In this document: positions 7,720-15,972 of the stretch, piece after piece
Position numbering within the stretch: position 1 is the stretch's first letter
Layout of the letters: each line of letters opens with the position of its first letter
Source of the DNA: CAVQBP01 sp964448105
GTDB lineage: Bacteria > Bacteroidota > Ignavibacteria > Ignavibacteriales > Ignavibacteriaceae
Reading direction: 5' to 3'
NCBI GenBank assembly: GCA_964448105.1
Contig: CAYUVK010000061.1
Coordinates: 1 to 28,938 of the forward strand
Length of the DNA: 28,938 bases
Program-made: the position numbers and the translations under genes
Notes under the pieces: generated by a model
The model's database searches: none
What the model saw: only the letters and a program-made list of their open reading frames with translations
What the model was told of the DNA's origin: nothing

Positions 7720-8655
7720 CTAGAAATTGTAAACTGCATTTAAGACAATTTTATTGTCATAATAAGATGGAGATAAGATTAAGTGAGTTTTAGATTGTTC
7801 CGGAGATTGGTTCACATTGCTTTCGACAGGCGCAATAATATTTCCCAAGGAATACCCGAGAAGAAAAGCTAAGGGAAAATCACTATACCAGTGCATACCT
7901 TCATTAACTAGTGAAAATCCAAGTATTCCCAGTAGAGAATAGCCGACAGGTTTAATCCATTTTATATCCGGGTAATTATTTGCAATTACGGTTACTACTG
8001 CAGTTGCAGTTGAAAGATGACCGGATGGGAATGAATAATATTTCGGCTGGTTCTTTTGATACTCTTTAATGCTCGGCATAAATAACCAATCACCACCGGA
8101 TTCACTGGAAGCATAAGGACTTTCTCTCCCCGTAATTCTCTTTAATATTTGCACAAGCAATCCAGTTGATAAAACAGCTTCGGCGATATTACTGCCTGTT
8201 TTTAATGCGGTCTTATTATGAAAAATAATTCCGGCAGAAGCAAACACTGCCGATGAAAGCATTTGATATTTGCCGTCTCCTAATGTAATTGCTGCTCCTG
8301 ATATGTTCCTGTCAAATTTTACTTTATCAAATAAAGTACGTTGAAATTTCCATCCACTCTGATCAAGAGCCAATAACGAACCTGTTATTATAGAAACAGT
8401 AAATAAGCTAGTTAACTCTTTTGTACTAAAAGTATTTTTAAACAAATGATAATAATCTCCCGGAAGATTGGTAAACATTTGATGCCAAACGATGTTATTA
8501 TTTTTATTATTTATATCTATTTTATTAGATAATGAATTCTCAACGGGATATTTTGAATTAGTGTTATTTGTATTGTTGCTTTTTCCCCAAATTATTGAAT
8601 GATAAAAAACAGTCGTAATGATAAAAATAAAAAAACAATTTGCAGATTTATACAT
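7720..8655 (-). CDS. PAP2-superfamily membrane protein, variant catalytic motifs
   Basis: This is a 311-residue protein with an N-terminal hydrophobic segment (7-24), a polar spacer (25-80) and a multi-helix domain (85-275). Three PAP2 phosphatase motifs can be aligned. C1 is K172-RITGRE-S179-P180 (canonical KX6RP). C2 is P210-S-G-H213 (canonical). C3 is S248-L249-VNEGM-H255-WYS-D259 (canonical SRX5HX3D). The nucleophile-side histidine H255, D259 and H213 are kept, but the arginines that bind phosphate in C1 and C3 are Ser and Leu. PAP2 enzymes dephosphorylate lipid phosphates or pyrophosphates such as phosphatidate, undecaprenyl-PP or lipid A. Here activity may be altered or lost. The C-terminus is a short beta-like tail ending in Phe. 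It lies upstream of the two-component pair, same strand. Confidence 0.82.
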   Translation of the reverse strand: MYKSANCFFIFIITTVFYHSIIWGKSNNTNNTNSKYPVENSLSNKIDINNKNNNIVWHQMFTNLPGDYYHLFKNTFSTKELTSLFTVSIITGSLLALDQSGWKFQRTLFDKVKFDRNISGAAITLGDGKYQMLSSAVFASAGIIFHNKTALKTGSNIAEAVLSTGLLVQILKRITGRESPYASSESGGDWLFMPSIKEYQKNQPKYYSFPSGHLSTATAVVTVIANNYPDIKWIKPVGYSLLGILGFSLVNEGMHWYSDFPLAFLLGYSLGNIIAPVESNVNQSPEQSKTHLILSPSYYDNKIVLNAVYNF

Positions 8656-8997
8656 CTTAATATTTAATTATTCCCTTAATAAAATATTTGAATAAAATAT
8701 AAAATATTGAAAAAATAATTATTAGCTGTATGTATTCCATCACATCAGACTAATTTTTTATTGTTGCTCTTATACTTTTAAATAAGGATTTTGTTTTCTA
8801 TAAATTTCTTATCTAAAATAAATTGATATTTTTTGGACTGATAGTCCGGTAGGAGGTTAATATCTTAAAATTTTAATTTAAATGTTATACATTAAACTGA
8901 AAAGAATTAAAAAATAATTTTTATTTCAATCTCAAAATTCCCGGCATTTTATTATTTTAATATTCAAAATTATATTTATTCACAGAAAGGGGTTCCA
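8656..8997. other. 342-bp gene-free divergent region
   Basis: This very AT-rich spacer separates the minus-strand PAP2-like gene from the plus-strand C1 peptidase and must hold promoters for both. The only clear structure is a small hairpin, GGACT-GAT-AGTCC (8835-8847), followed by GGTAGGAGGTTAAT. This resembles a fragment of dispersed palindromic repeats seen in related genomes (recollection, not a search). No reading frame with a ribosome-binding site was found. Confidence 0.6.
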
Positions 8998-10227
8998 ATG
9001 AAACCTAAGGCAATTCTAATAATGTTTTTAATTTCTCTTTTTCCATTCTTAACCTTTGCGCAGGAAAAAACTCTTGATAAAGGAATTTTTATTGAAAAGA
9101 AAAAAGGATTTTATGATGAAATTTTACAGGGCATAAAACAATACGATAGTATTCCCAAACCTGTAAAAAGATATTTTAAAGTTGATGTCTCGGGGATGGA
9201 TCTTCCTAAATCTATACATGAATTTAAAACTTACTGGTATAATGAACCTGTATCGCAGGGCAGAACCGGAACTTGCTGGTCATTTTCCACTACATCATTT
9301 TTAGAATCAGAAGTTTACCGTCAGCATAAGAAGAAAGTAAAACTCTCGGAGATATACTCGGTTTACTGGGAATATACAGAAAAAGCAAAACGGTTTGTTG
9401 AAGAGAGAGGAAATTCTGAATTCGGTGAAGGGTCTGAAGCAAATGCAGTAACAAGAATCTGGAAAAAATATGGGTGCGTTCCTGAAGATGTCTATAATGG
9501 AATGATGCCCGGTCAAAAATTTCATGATCATAAAAAGATGTTTAATGAAATGAACTCTTATTTACAGAATTTAAAGGTAACAAACGAATGGAATGAAGAT
9601 GAAGTTGTGAATACTATTAAATCTATTTTAAATCATTATATGGGAGAACCACCGGTAGAATTTGTAGTTGACGGAAAGAAATATACTCCAAAAGAGTATT
9701 TGAATAATTACCTTCAAATAAATCCTGATGATTATGTTGACATTCTTTCTTATATGCAGCAGCCATATTATCAGCAGGTCGAATACGAGGTGCCGGATAA
9801 TTGGTGGCATAATAAAGACTATTATAATGTTCCGCTTGATGAATTCATGTCAGCATTAAAGAGTGCAATAAGAAACGGCTATACGATGTCAATTGGTGGT
9901 GATGATACCGAACCCGGTTACTTAGCTCAATATGATGTTGCAATTGTTCCGACATTTGATATCCCTTCGGAATATATAGATGGGAATGCAAGGCAGCTTC
10001 GTTTTACAAATAAATCAACTACGGACGATCACGGAATTCATTTAGTCGGTTATATGACGAAAGACGGAAAGGACTGGTATTTAATCAAAGATTCTGCAGC
10101 AGGTTCAAGAGATGGAAACAATTTTGGATATTATTTTTACAGCGAAGATTATGTAAAATTAAAAATGATGGATTTTATGGTTCATAGAGATGCAGTAAAG
10201 GATTTGTTGAGTAAGTTTAATAAATAG
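8998..10227 (+). CDS. Exported C1 (papain-like) cysteine peptidase
   Basis: This is a 409-residue protein with a signal peptide (1-21, ending TFAQ). The papain-like core starts at about 72. It has the oxyanion Gln87 and catalytic Cys93 in QGRTGTCWSFSTTSFLE, catalytic His345 in DDHGIHLVGY, and a final 'GYYFYSEDYVKLKMM'. The third catalytic position, normally Asn in NSW, is Asp365 in IKDSAAG. The long central insert (about 190-330) is like that of the bleomycin-hydrolase/aminopeptidase C branch. Export to periplasm or outside is predicted, unlike cytosolic bleomycin hydrolases. A Shine-Dalgarno AAAGGGG precedes the ATG. It is probably a peptide-degrading enzyme; whether it is an amino- or endopeptidase cannot be told. 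It stands alone in its transcription unit. Confidence 0.88.
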   Translation: MKPKAILIMFLISLFPFLTFAQEKTLDKGIFIEKKKGFYDEILQGIKQYDSIPKPVKRYFKVDVSGMDLPKSIHEFKTYWYNEPVSQGRTGTCWSFSTTSFLESEVYRQHKKKVKLSEIYSVYWEYTEKAKRFVEERGNSEFGEGSEANAVTRIWKKYGCVPEDVYNGMMPGQKFHDHKKMFNEMNSYLQNLKVTNEWNEDEVVNTIKSILNHYMGEPPVEFVVDGKKYTPKEYLNNYLQINPDDYVDILSYMQQPYYQQVEYEVPDNWWHNKDYYNVPLDEFMSALKSAIRNGYTMSIGGDDTEPGYLAQYDVAIVPTFDIPSEYIDGNARQLRFTNKSTTDDHGIHLVGYMTKDGKDWYLIKDSAAGSRDGNNFGYYFYSEDYVKLKMMDFMVHRDAVKDLLSKFNK

Positions 10228-10253
10228 TATTAATCAGTAATTGCTTATTGATA

Positions 10254-10319
10254 GAACGCGGATTTTTATGATTGATTATGATCATAATAAATCATAATTA
10301 TCTTAAAAAATCTGCGTTC
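10254..10319. repeat. 66-bp inverted repeat with palindromic core
   Basis: The arms GAACGCGGATTTTT (10254-10267) and AAAAATCTGCGTTC (10306-10319) are complementary apart from one base pair. The centre contains a perfect 14-bp palindrome, ATTATGATCATAAT (10275-10288). It begins 27 bases after the C1 peptidase stop. It could work as a bidirectional terminator, but it looks like a dispersed intergenic repeat and shares the GATTATGAT core with 2241-2286. Confidence 0.6.
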
Positions 10320-10436
10320 CATTATTAAACTCAAACTTATAAAAATTAAAATTTAATATAATACTTTAAAAATTCTTGCTTAAGGGGCTCAGTTCATTTA
10401 ATTTTAAAAGTACATCCAAAAATAGAGGGAGAAAAA

Positions 10437-11153
10437 ATGGGAAAAATCAAAAAATCCAATTTTCGAAGAATCGTGTTTGATATTGAGACCTGCAGTTTCC
10501 CGTTAGAATCACTTTCAGAGAGCCAGCAGGAATATCTTCTCCGTTATGTGGAGAAAGAAGCAAATGAAGAATTAAAAATCCAAAAGAAAGATGATGCGAT
10601 TAGGTATTTAAGCCTTTATCCCTTTACGGCAAAAGTTATTGCAATCGGTATTTATGACATTCTGAAGGGGAAATCTTATATCTATTATGAAATTGATAAA
10701 GGGAAAGATGAATGGTTTAATGAAGAAAAAAATATTCATTATAAAGGATTAAGCGAAGTTGAAATGCTAAAATCATTCTGGAGAATAATTAAAGTTACCG
10801 ATCAGGTTGTATCTTTTAACGGAAGAAATTTTGATGCTCCTTTTTTAATGATTCGTTCTGCAATAAATAAAATTAAACCAAGTAAAAATTTAATTGCAAA
10901 AAGATTTGATTCGACAGTTCATATAGATTTGCTTGAACAGTTTACTTACTATGGACTAACAAGAAAATTTAATTTAGATTTTTATTGCCATGCTTTTGGT
11001 ATCAAATCTCCTAAATCAAAAGAGATTTCTGGAATGGAAGTAAAGAATTTATATGAAGCGGGAAGAGTAAAAGATATAGCTGTCTATTGCGGTGAAGATA
11101 TTTATGCAACTTTTCAATTATATAAAATTTGGGAAGAATATTTAAATATTTAA
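10437..11153 (+). CDS. PolB-type DEDDy 3'-5' exonuclease (RNase H-like)
   Basis: This is a 238-residue stand-alone exonuclease domain related to the proofreading domain of family B DNA polymerases. Exo I is VFDIETCSF with D15 and E17. Exo II is SFNGRNFDAPFL with D133. Exo III is Y217-C-G-E-D221 in VYCGEDIYATFQLY, making it the DEDDy type. All four acidic residues and the Tyr are present, so two-metal 3'-5' exonuclease activity on DNA or RNA is expected in the cytoplasm. No polymerase domain is attached. The start is secure, with GAGGGAG 6 bases upstream. It is convergent with the amidotransferase gene, only 13 bases apart, with no evident shared function. Confidence 0.9.
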   Translation: MGKIKKSNFRRIVFDIETCSFPLESLSESQQEYLLRYVEKEANEELKIQKKDDAIRYLSLYPFTAKVIAIGIYDILKGKSYIYYEIDKGKDEWFNEEKNIHYKGLSEVEMLKSFWRIIKVTDQVVSFNGRNFDAPFLMIRSAINKIKPSKNLIAKRFDSTVHIDLLEQFTYYGLTRKFNLDFYCHAFGIKSPKSKEISGMEVKNLYEAGRVKDIAVYCGEDIYATFQLYKIWEEYLNI

Positions 11154-11166
11154 TAACTCTTAAATA

Positions 11167-11862
11167 CTATTTTATATTGTTGTCATTTATAAGTCTTTCT
11201 AACAATTTAAACATAAGCTCATTATTTCTCTCAGTTAAATATGATTTTTCGATTATTTCTTTCGCTGAATGAATATATTTGCCGGGAATTAATTCCTCAC
11301 TTCCATTATTGAGCATTTCTTTTATCGAATTCATCGTAACTTCAAAATGGAATTGTAATCCGACAACTCTATTATTAAATACAAATGCTTGATTTTTGCA
11401 AACAGAACTTTCTGCAATATGAACAGCCCCGTTAGGTAGATTGAAAGTATCCCCGTGCCAATGAAATACTTCCACTTCATTTGGAAAATCTATAAAAAAT
11501 TTATGCTCGTTTTTAATGCTAATTGGAAACCATCCTATTTCCTTAAATTTATTTTTATAAACTTTTGCTCCCAATGTATTTGCTACTAACTGCGAACCAA
11601 GACATATTCCCAAAACGATTTTATTATTGCTAATAGAACTCTTAATAAAATCTTTTTCTTCTTTTAACCATGGGTATTTATCATCATCATAAACACCCAT
11701 AGGTCCGCCCATTACAATTAAAAAATCAAAATCAGATAAACCCGGTAAATTTGTATCTTTAAAAAATCTTGTAGCAGAAAGTGAGTATCCCTTTTTATTT
11801 ATCCAGTCATCTATACAGCCCAAACTTTCATAAGGTTCATGCTGAAGGTAGTGTACTCTCAT
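11167..11862 (-). CDS. Class I glutamine amidotransferase domain protein
   Basis: This is a 231-residue single-domain GATase1 protein with catalytic Cys87 in VLGICLGSQLVA and His172/Glu174 in VGLQFHFEVT. A conserved FDFLIVMGGPMGVYDD strand-loop sits near 45-60. It resembles the GMP-synthase-like amidotransferase family that hydrolyses glutamine or gamma-glutamyl compounds. No synthase partner is adjacent. I chose the ATG at 11862 because AAAGGG lies about 12 bases upstream and MRVHYLQHEP is the usual N-terminus of the family. An in-frame start at 11934 would add 24 hydrophobic residues (FLFIKGYIII) that no cytosolic GATase needs. The substrate is unknown. Confidence 0.88.
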   Translation of the reverse strand: MRVHYLQHEPYESLGCIDDWINKKGYSLSATRFFKDTNLPGLSDFDFLIVMGGPMGVYDDDKYPWLKEEKDFIKSSISNNKIVLGICLGSQLVANTLGAKVYKNKFKEIGWFPISIKNEHKFFIDFPNEVEVFHWHGDTFNLPNGAVHIAESSVCKNQAFVFNNRVVGLQFHFEVTMNSIKEMLNNGSEELIPGKYIHSAKEIIEKSYLTERNNELMFKLLERLINDNNIK

Positions 11863-11968
11863 AATTATAATATACCCTTTTATAAATAAAAAATACCGAA
11901 TCAATGAATGAGTAAATGATTGAATTCTTTTCATTCAAACATTCAGCCATTAAATCATGGAAGGAGCG

Positions 11969-11999
11969 AAAAGTAAATGTTCATTCTCATTTACCTTTT
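11969..11999 (-). terminator. Hairpin downstream of the GNAT gene
   Basis: AAAAGTAAATG (11969-11979) pairs with CATTTACCTTTT (11988-11999), with one bulged base and an 8-base loop. It starts 5 bases after the stop of the minus-strand acetyltransferase gene, so it is placed to end that transcript. The stem is AT-rich and has no long U-run after it, so its strength is uncertain. Confidence 0.45.
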
Positions 12000-12003
12000 C
12001 CCA

Positions 12004-12582
12004 TCATATGTAATATCTCATAATTGGTCTTTTGGGACTTCTTCTTTCAACTGCTTTAAATCCGACTTTTTCAAATGCTGATGGAATCCCGGTCCATGCA
12101 AAAACCGCAGGGATGTTCTCGCTATATGGTTCGGTAGGATAAGCTTCTAAAATTTTTACTTTTTTCCTTTTGCAAAATTTTATTACACCTTTTAACAATT
12201 CAACTGAAATCCCCATTTTTCTGAACGGTTTTGCGACAAAGAAACATGTAATTGACCAAACCGGTTTGTCATCAATTCTTGCCAGAACTTTAGAATTTGC
12301 GAGACGAATATATTCTTCACGAGGAGCAACAGCACACCAGCCAATAGGTTTTTTATTTAAATAAGCAATGATGCCAGGCGTTTCATTATTATTTATAATT
12401 TTTCTCATTGCTTTTTTATTCCCAGTGCCTTTTTGCATTTCATAATCTTTCGGCTTTAGTCTCCATGACATACACCAGCATCCTCCACAGGCACCTCTTT
12501 CTCCGAATAATTCTTCAAAATCTTTCCAGCGGGATTTATCTAAATGATGGCACTTAATATTTAATGTCACTTCATTCTTCAT
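12004..12582 (-). CDS. GNAT-family N-acetyltransferase
   Basis: This is a 192-residue acetyltransferase. The acetyl-CoA-binding segment is WSITCFFVAKPFRKMGISVELL (109-130). It has the R-x-x-G-x-(S) P-loop variant at R121-K-M-G124-I-S126, followed by the beta4/alpha4 region KVKILEAYPT. The N-terminus has the cysteine/tryptophan cluster GACGGCWCMSW (30-40), which recurs in a recognisable GNAT subfamily. The C-terminal GVGF-like 'FEKVGFKAVERRSPKRP' is also typical. The acceptor substrate is unknown. It is a monocistronic gene facing away from the PAS kinase, with a weak ribosome-binding site (AAAG) before the ATG. Confidence 0.87.
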   Translation of the reverse strand: MKNEVTLNIKCHHLDKSRWKDFEELFGERGACGGCWCMSWRLKPKDYEMQKGTGNKKAMRKIINNNETPGIIAYLNKKPIGWCAVAPREEYIRLANSKVLARIDDKPVWSITCFFVAKPFRKMGISVELLKGVIKFCKRKKVKILEAYPTEPYSENIPAVFAWTGIPSAFEKVGFKAVERRSPKRPIMRYYI

Positions 12583-12931
12583 TTTAATACTTTGATAATT
12601 AAAGTCTTTTAATATTTTTTCAGAAGTGATTAAAAATGGGATTATTAGCGAAATTAATTTTTTTTATTTTTTAACTTTTAAAAATAAAAATTTTAAAGTT
12701 ATTGTAAAGAAATATTTACTAATGAATATATTACTAAGATTTTACTTTAAATATTTAAATTTTTATAAAATCTTTTAAACAAAGGATTCCCGTCTAAAAG
12801 AATATTTTCCTAACAATGAAAAACTTATATTTATAAATATACAATTTAGTAATATATAAAACGGCATAGAAATTGGCATATAATAATGATTATTTTCTTT
12901 TAGTGCCGTAATACCAGATAAAATTCTTTTT
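12583..12931. other. 349-bp gene-free divergent region
   Basis: This strongly AT-rich spacer lies between the minus-strand GNAT gene and the plus-strand PAS kinase and is expected to carry both promoters. ACGGCA (12861-12866) and TGCCGT (12904-12909) form a 6-bp inverted repeat bracketing an AT-rich segment just before the kinase gene. Nothing else distinctive and no credible small gene was seen. Confidence 0.55.
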
Positions 12932-15364
12932 ATGTCAAAATACTTTTACAAACAAAATAAATTTTTTATTTATTCTTATTCTTTATTTATTATAGTCTTT
13001 CTTGCATTCAGCTTCTATTTTTATGTTAATGAAAAAAAGAATGAGAATTTAAAGAACAGGGAATACTTGCGTACACTTACCAAGATAAAATCCTCTGAGA
13101 TTAAACAATGGTATAATGAAAGATTTTCCGACGCCTCATTTTTATTTTCAAATACTGTATTAAGAGAAGAGCTTTTAAAGTATTCCGGTTCCCGTTTGGA
13201 GGCTGATTCTATAAAGATTGTCAGTCTATTTGAGCAGATATATAAAAATCATGACTATACGAATATTTTTATAATTGATAAGAATTATCGGAGTTTGATC
13301 AATTTGGCTCCGACATCAGAAGGAGATTATGATAAGGATTCCATAGCTTCTGCAATAAATAAAAATAAAATTGTCTTTTCGAACTTTTATAAAAATTCAT
13401 TTGACTCAAGCATTGATCTCGATATTTATATTCCGGTATTAGTTAGAAAAAGTATGGAGTACGTAATCATTTTAAAGATTGATCCATATAAACTAATCTT
13501 TCCATTAATACAAAACTGGTATGTTGAAAATTCTTCTGCTGAATCATTTATTGTTTTTAGTGAGGGTGACAGTGTAATATTTATTAACAGATTAAAATTT
13601 AGCAGCTCTCCTCCGCTTACTTTAAAATTACCCCTTACTTCTAAAGATCTTCCTGCTGCTATGGCTGTTAGAGGTATTCAAGGTTTTGTAGAAGGGACAG
13701 ATTATAGAGGTGAAAAGGTGTTGGCTGACATTAGAAAGATAGAAAGCACACCTTGGTACTTAATTACAAAACAAGATCTTTCCGAGATTTACTTGCCTGT
13801 TACCAACAGATTATCTTTTATTCTTCTCCTTTTATTTTCCATTTCGGCAATTGGAGGAATATCATTTCTCTATTTTCAAAGCAGGCAAAATTACAAAAAT
13901 TCTCTAGTAATTAGTGAATCAAATAAAAAATTTGAAGCTTTATATCAAACTTCCAATGATGCCATACTTATAATTGAAAACAGCAGGATAATTAATTGTA
14001 ACGCCAAATCCGAAAAAATCTTTAGAACAACCAAAAATAATATTATTGATAAATCCCTTTTGGATTTTTCTCCTAATCTTCAATATGACGGTATTAATTC
14101 CAGGGAAAAGTTATCGGCAATTATGAATGACCTGATTAGCGGTAAACAAAGTTTATTTGAATGGATCTTTAATCAAGGAGAAAATGAATCTTATTGTGAA
14201 ATTAGCCTTTCTCCACTATTTGTTGATGATAAAAATTATATTGTTGCCTTAATTCGTGATATTACGGAAAGGAAAAAAATCGAAGAACAAAATCTTCGGT
14301 TGTTGCATGCGGTCGAACAAAGTCCAACTTCAATAGTAATCACAAATATTGACGGCGATATCGAATATGTTAATCCTAAATTTTCGGAAATAACCGGATA
14401 CTCTTTTGAAGAAGCAATCGGGAAAAATCCCAGGATATTAAAATCGGGAGAACTTGTACATGATGTATATAAAAATCTCTGGGAAACAATTGCATCCGGT
14501 TGGGAATGGCGGGGAGAATTTCATAATAAGAAAAAGAATGGAGAACTGTATTGGGAGATGGCTTCAATATCCCCGGTTAAAAATTCTTCAGGAAAGATAA
14601 CTCACTATATTGCAATTAAAGAAGATATTACCGAAGCAAAACATATACAAGAATCTCTTAAAAAAATGACTACAGAATTAACCCAGCAGAATAAATATCT
14701 TGAACAATTTGCTTATATTATCTCTCACAACCTTCGTTCACCGGTTGCAAATATTATTGGTATAGCTAATACATTGAATGATACGGATTTAAACAAGGAA
14801 GAGCAGGATGTGATGATGGAAGGGCTTTCATACTCCGTAAAGAAATTGGATGAAGTTATACTCGATCTAAATAATATTTTGCAAATAAAAAGGGGCGTAA
14901 ACCAAGTAAAAGAAAATGTACGTTTTTCGGAATTATTGGAGGATATTGAGGATAGTATTTTTAATATAATAAAAAATGAACAAGTCAATATTAAAAGTGA
15001 TTTTAAGGAAGTCAGCGAAATTTTTACCCTTAAAAGTTATTTACGCAGTATTTTTTATAACTTAATTTCCAATAGTATTAAATATAAACAACCGGGTATT
15101 CCGCCTGTTATAGAAATTAAAAGTCAAAGAAGAGACGGCATAATTGAATTAATATTTAGGGATAACGGATTAGGGATAGATTTGCAGGAAAATGGGGACC
15201 AGGTGTTTGGTTTATACAAACGGTTTCACGAGCACACTGAGGGGAAAGGTTTGGGATTATTTATGACCAAAATGCAAGTTGAGACATTAAGCGGTAAAAT
15301 AAGTATTAATAGTGAAGTGAATAAAGGGACAGAATTCAAAATTGAATTTGAAATTAACGATTAA
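12932..15364 (+). CDS. Membrane PAS-domain sensor histidine kinase (SHNLRSP type)
   Basis: This is an 810-residue kinase. TM1 is at about 11-33, an extracytoplasmic sensor of roughly 255 residues (Cache-like by layout, not by a motif) spans 34-292, and TM2 is at about 293-314. PAS1 runs about 331-448, ending RDITERKKIEEQ. PAS2 runs about 455-568 with the NPKFSEITGYS and 'KNPRILKSG' signatures, ending EDITEAK. A coiled linker leads to the phospho-acceptor box FAYIISHNLRSPVANIIG with His599. The ATPase domain has Asn710/Asn714 (YNLISNSIKY), G1 RDNGLGID and G2 EGKGLGLFM. This H-box group is typical of Bacteroidota kinases that signal through separate receivers. The next gene, 4 bases downstream, encodes a single receiver. 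The ligand is unknown; a small molecule seen outside the membrane is the general expectation. Confidence 0.92.
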   Translation: MSKYFYKQNKFFIYSYSLFIIVFLAFSFYFYVNEKKNENLKNREYLRTLTKIKSSEIKQWYNERFSDASFLFSNTVLREELLKYSGSRLEADSIKIVSLFEQIYKNHDYTNIFIIDKNYRSLINLAPTSEGDYDKDSIASAINKNKIVFSNFYKNSFDSSIDLDIYIPVLVRKSMEYVIILKIDPYKLIFPLIQNWYVENSSAESFIVFSEGDSVIFINRLKFSSSPPLTLKLPLTSKDLPAAMAVRGIQGFVEGTDYRGEKVLADIRKIESTPWYLITKQDLSEIYLPVTNRLSFILLLLFSISAIGGISFLYFQSRQNYKNSLVISESNKKFEALYQTSNDAILIIENSRIINCNAKSEKIFRTTKNNIIDKSLLDFSPNLQYDGINSREKLSAIMNDLISGKQSLFEWIFNQGENESYCEISLSPLFVDDKNYIVALIRDITERKKIEEQNLRLLHAVEQSPTSIVITNIDGDIEYVNPKFSEITGYSFEEAIGKNPRILKSGELVHDVYKNLWETIASGWEWRGEFHNKKKNGELYWEMASISPVKNSSGKITHYIAIKEDITEAKHIQESLKKMTTELTQQNKYLEQFAYIISHNLRSPVANIIGIANTLNDTDLNKEEQDVMMEGLSYSVKKLDEVILDLNNILQIKRGVNQVKENVRFSELLEDIEDSIFNIIKNEQVNIKSDFKEVSEIFTLKSYLRSIFYNLISNSIKYKQPGIPPVIEIKSQRRDGIIELIFRDNGLGIDLQENGDQVFGLYKRFHEHTEGKGLGLFMTKMQVETLSGKISINSEVNKGTEFKIEFEIND

Positions 15365-15368
15365 TCTT

Positions 15369-15767
15369 ATGACAAAAATTTCTGACTTTATCCTATTCGA
15401 TGATGATCCTGTTAATAATACACTTTGTCATATTACAATAAGGAATACAATTAAGGAAGCTAAAATCAAAACCTTTACCGAACCTAAAAAAGGATTTCAT
15501 TATATTTCTACAGAATATATTAACAAAGCGGATAGTAGTGCAATACTTCTTCTTGATATAAATATGCATGGAATGACCTGCTGGGAATTTCTCGAACAGT
15601 TTGAGCAACTTGAAGAAAAAATAAAAAGTAAATTCAAAGTTTATATACTTTCGGCATCACTAAGTCCAATCGATAAAGAACGTGCGATCTCAAACAAGAA
15701 TGTTGCTGATTATATTGAAAAACCGCTTACAGGAGATAAAATTCGGAATATTGTTTCATTAAATTAA
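15369..15767 (+). CDS. Stand-alone response regulator receiver
   Basis: This is a 132-residue single receiver domain without an output domain. Acidic pocket residues are in FILFDDDPVNN (D11-D13). The phospho-acceptor is D63 in AILLLDINMHGM, S95 lies in VYILSAS (switch Ser), and K118 lies in YIEKPL. It is almost certainly the phospho-partner of the kinase whose stop codon is 4 bases upstream. Such receivers act by protein contact or as phosphorelay carriers. I use the ATG at 15369. A TTG at 15342 would overlap the kinase end and add nine residues (LKLTINL-type) not expected in a receiver. There is no good Shine-Dalgarno before either, so translational coupling to the kinase is likely. Confidence 0.9.
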   Translation: MTKISDFILFDDDPVNNTLCHITIRNTIKEAKIKTFTEPKKGFHYISTEYINKADSSAILLLDINMHGMTCWEFLEQFEQLEEKIKSKFKVYILSASLSPIDKERAISNKNVADYIEKPLTGDKIRNIVSLN

Positions 15768-15818
15768 TAAGCCCGCTCTTAATCTTACTTATTTGCATTT
15801 TAAACTTATGATCATAGG

Positions 15819-15865
15819 AACCTTCGAGGTTAGCAAGTATTTAATATATTGTAACCTCGAAGGTT
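15819..15865. repeat. 13-bp perfect inverted repeat upstream of the copper genes
   Basis: AACCTTCGAGGTT (15819-15831) and AACCTCGAAGGTT (15853-15865) are exact reverse complements separated by 21 AT-rich bases. Each arm is itself a 5-bp hairpin (AACCT-TCG-AGGTT). It lies 51 bases after the receiver stop and about 107 bases before the chaperone ATG. It may be a terminator for the kinase operon, a copper operator or a mobile repeat; there is no U-run. Confidence 0.6.
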
Positions 15866-15972
15866 AAGGGATCTTAAAATTTTATAAACCTTTTCATCTA
15901 AAATATAACAGATAAAATCAATATATTTTTATTTTTGTATTGTAAAACAAATAGAATCTTAAGGAGTAATAA

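Noticed and set aside
15342..15368. TTG start for the receiver gene overlapping the kinase end
   Set aside because: The added residues only re-read the kinase C-terminus in another frame and are not part of a receiver fold; the ATG at 15369 fits.
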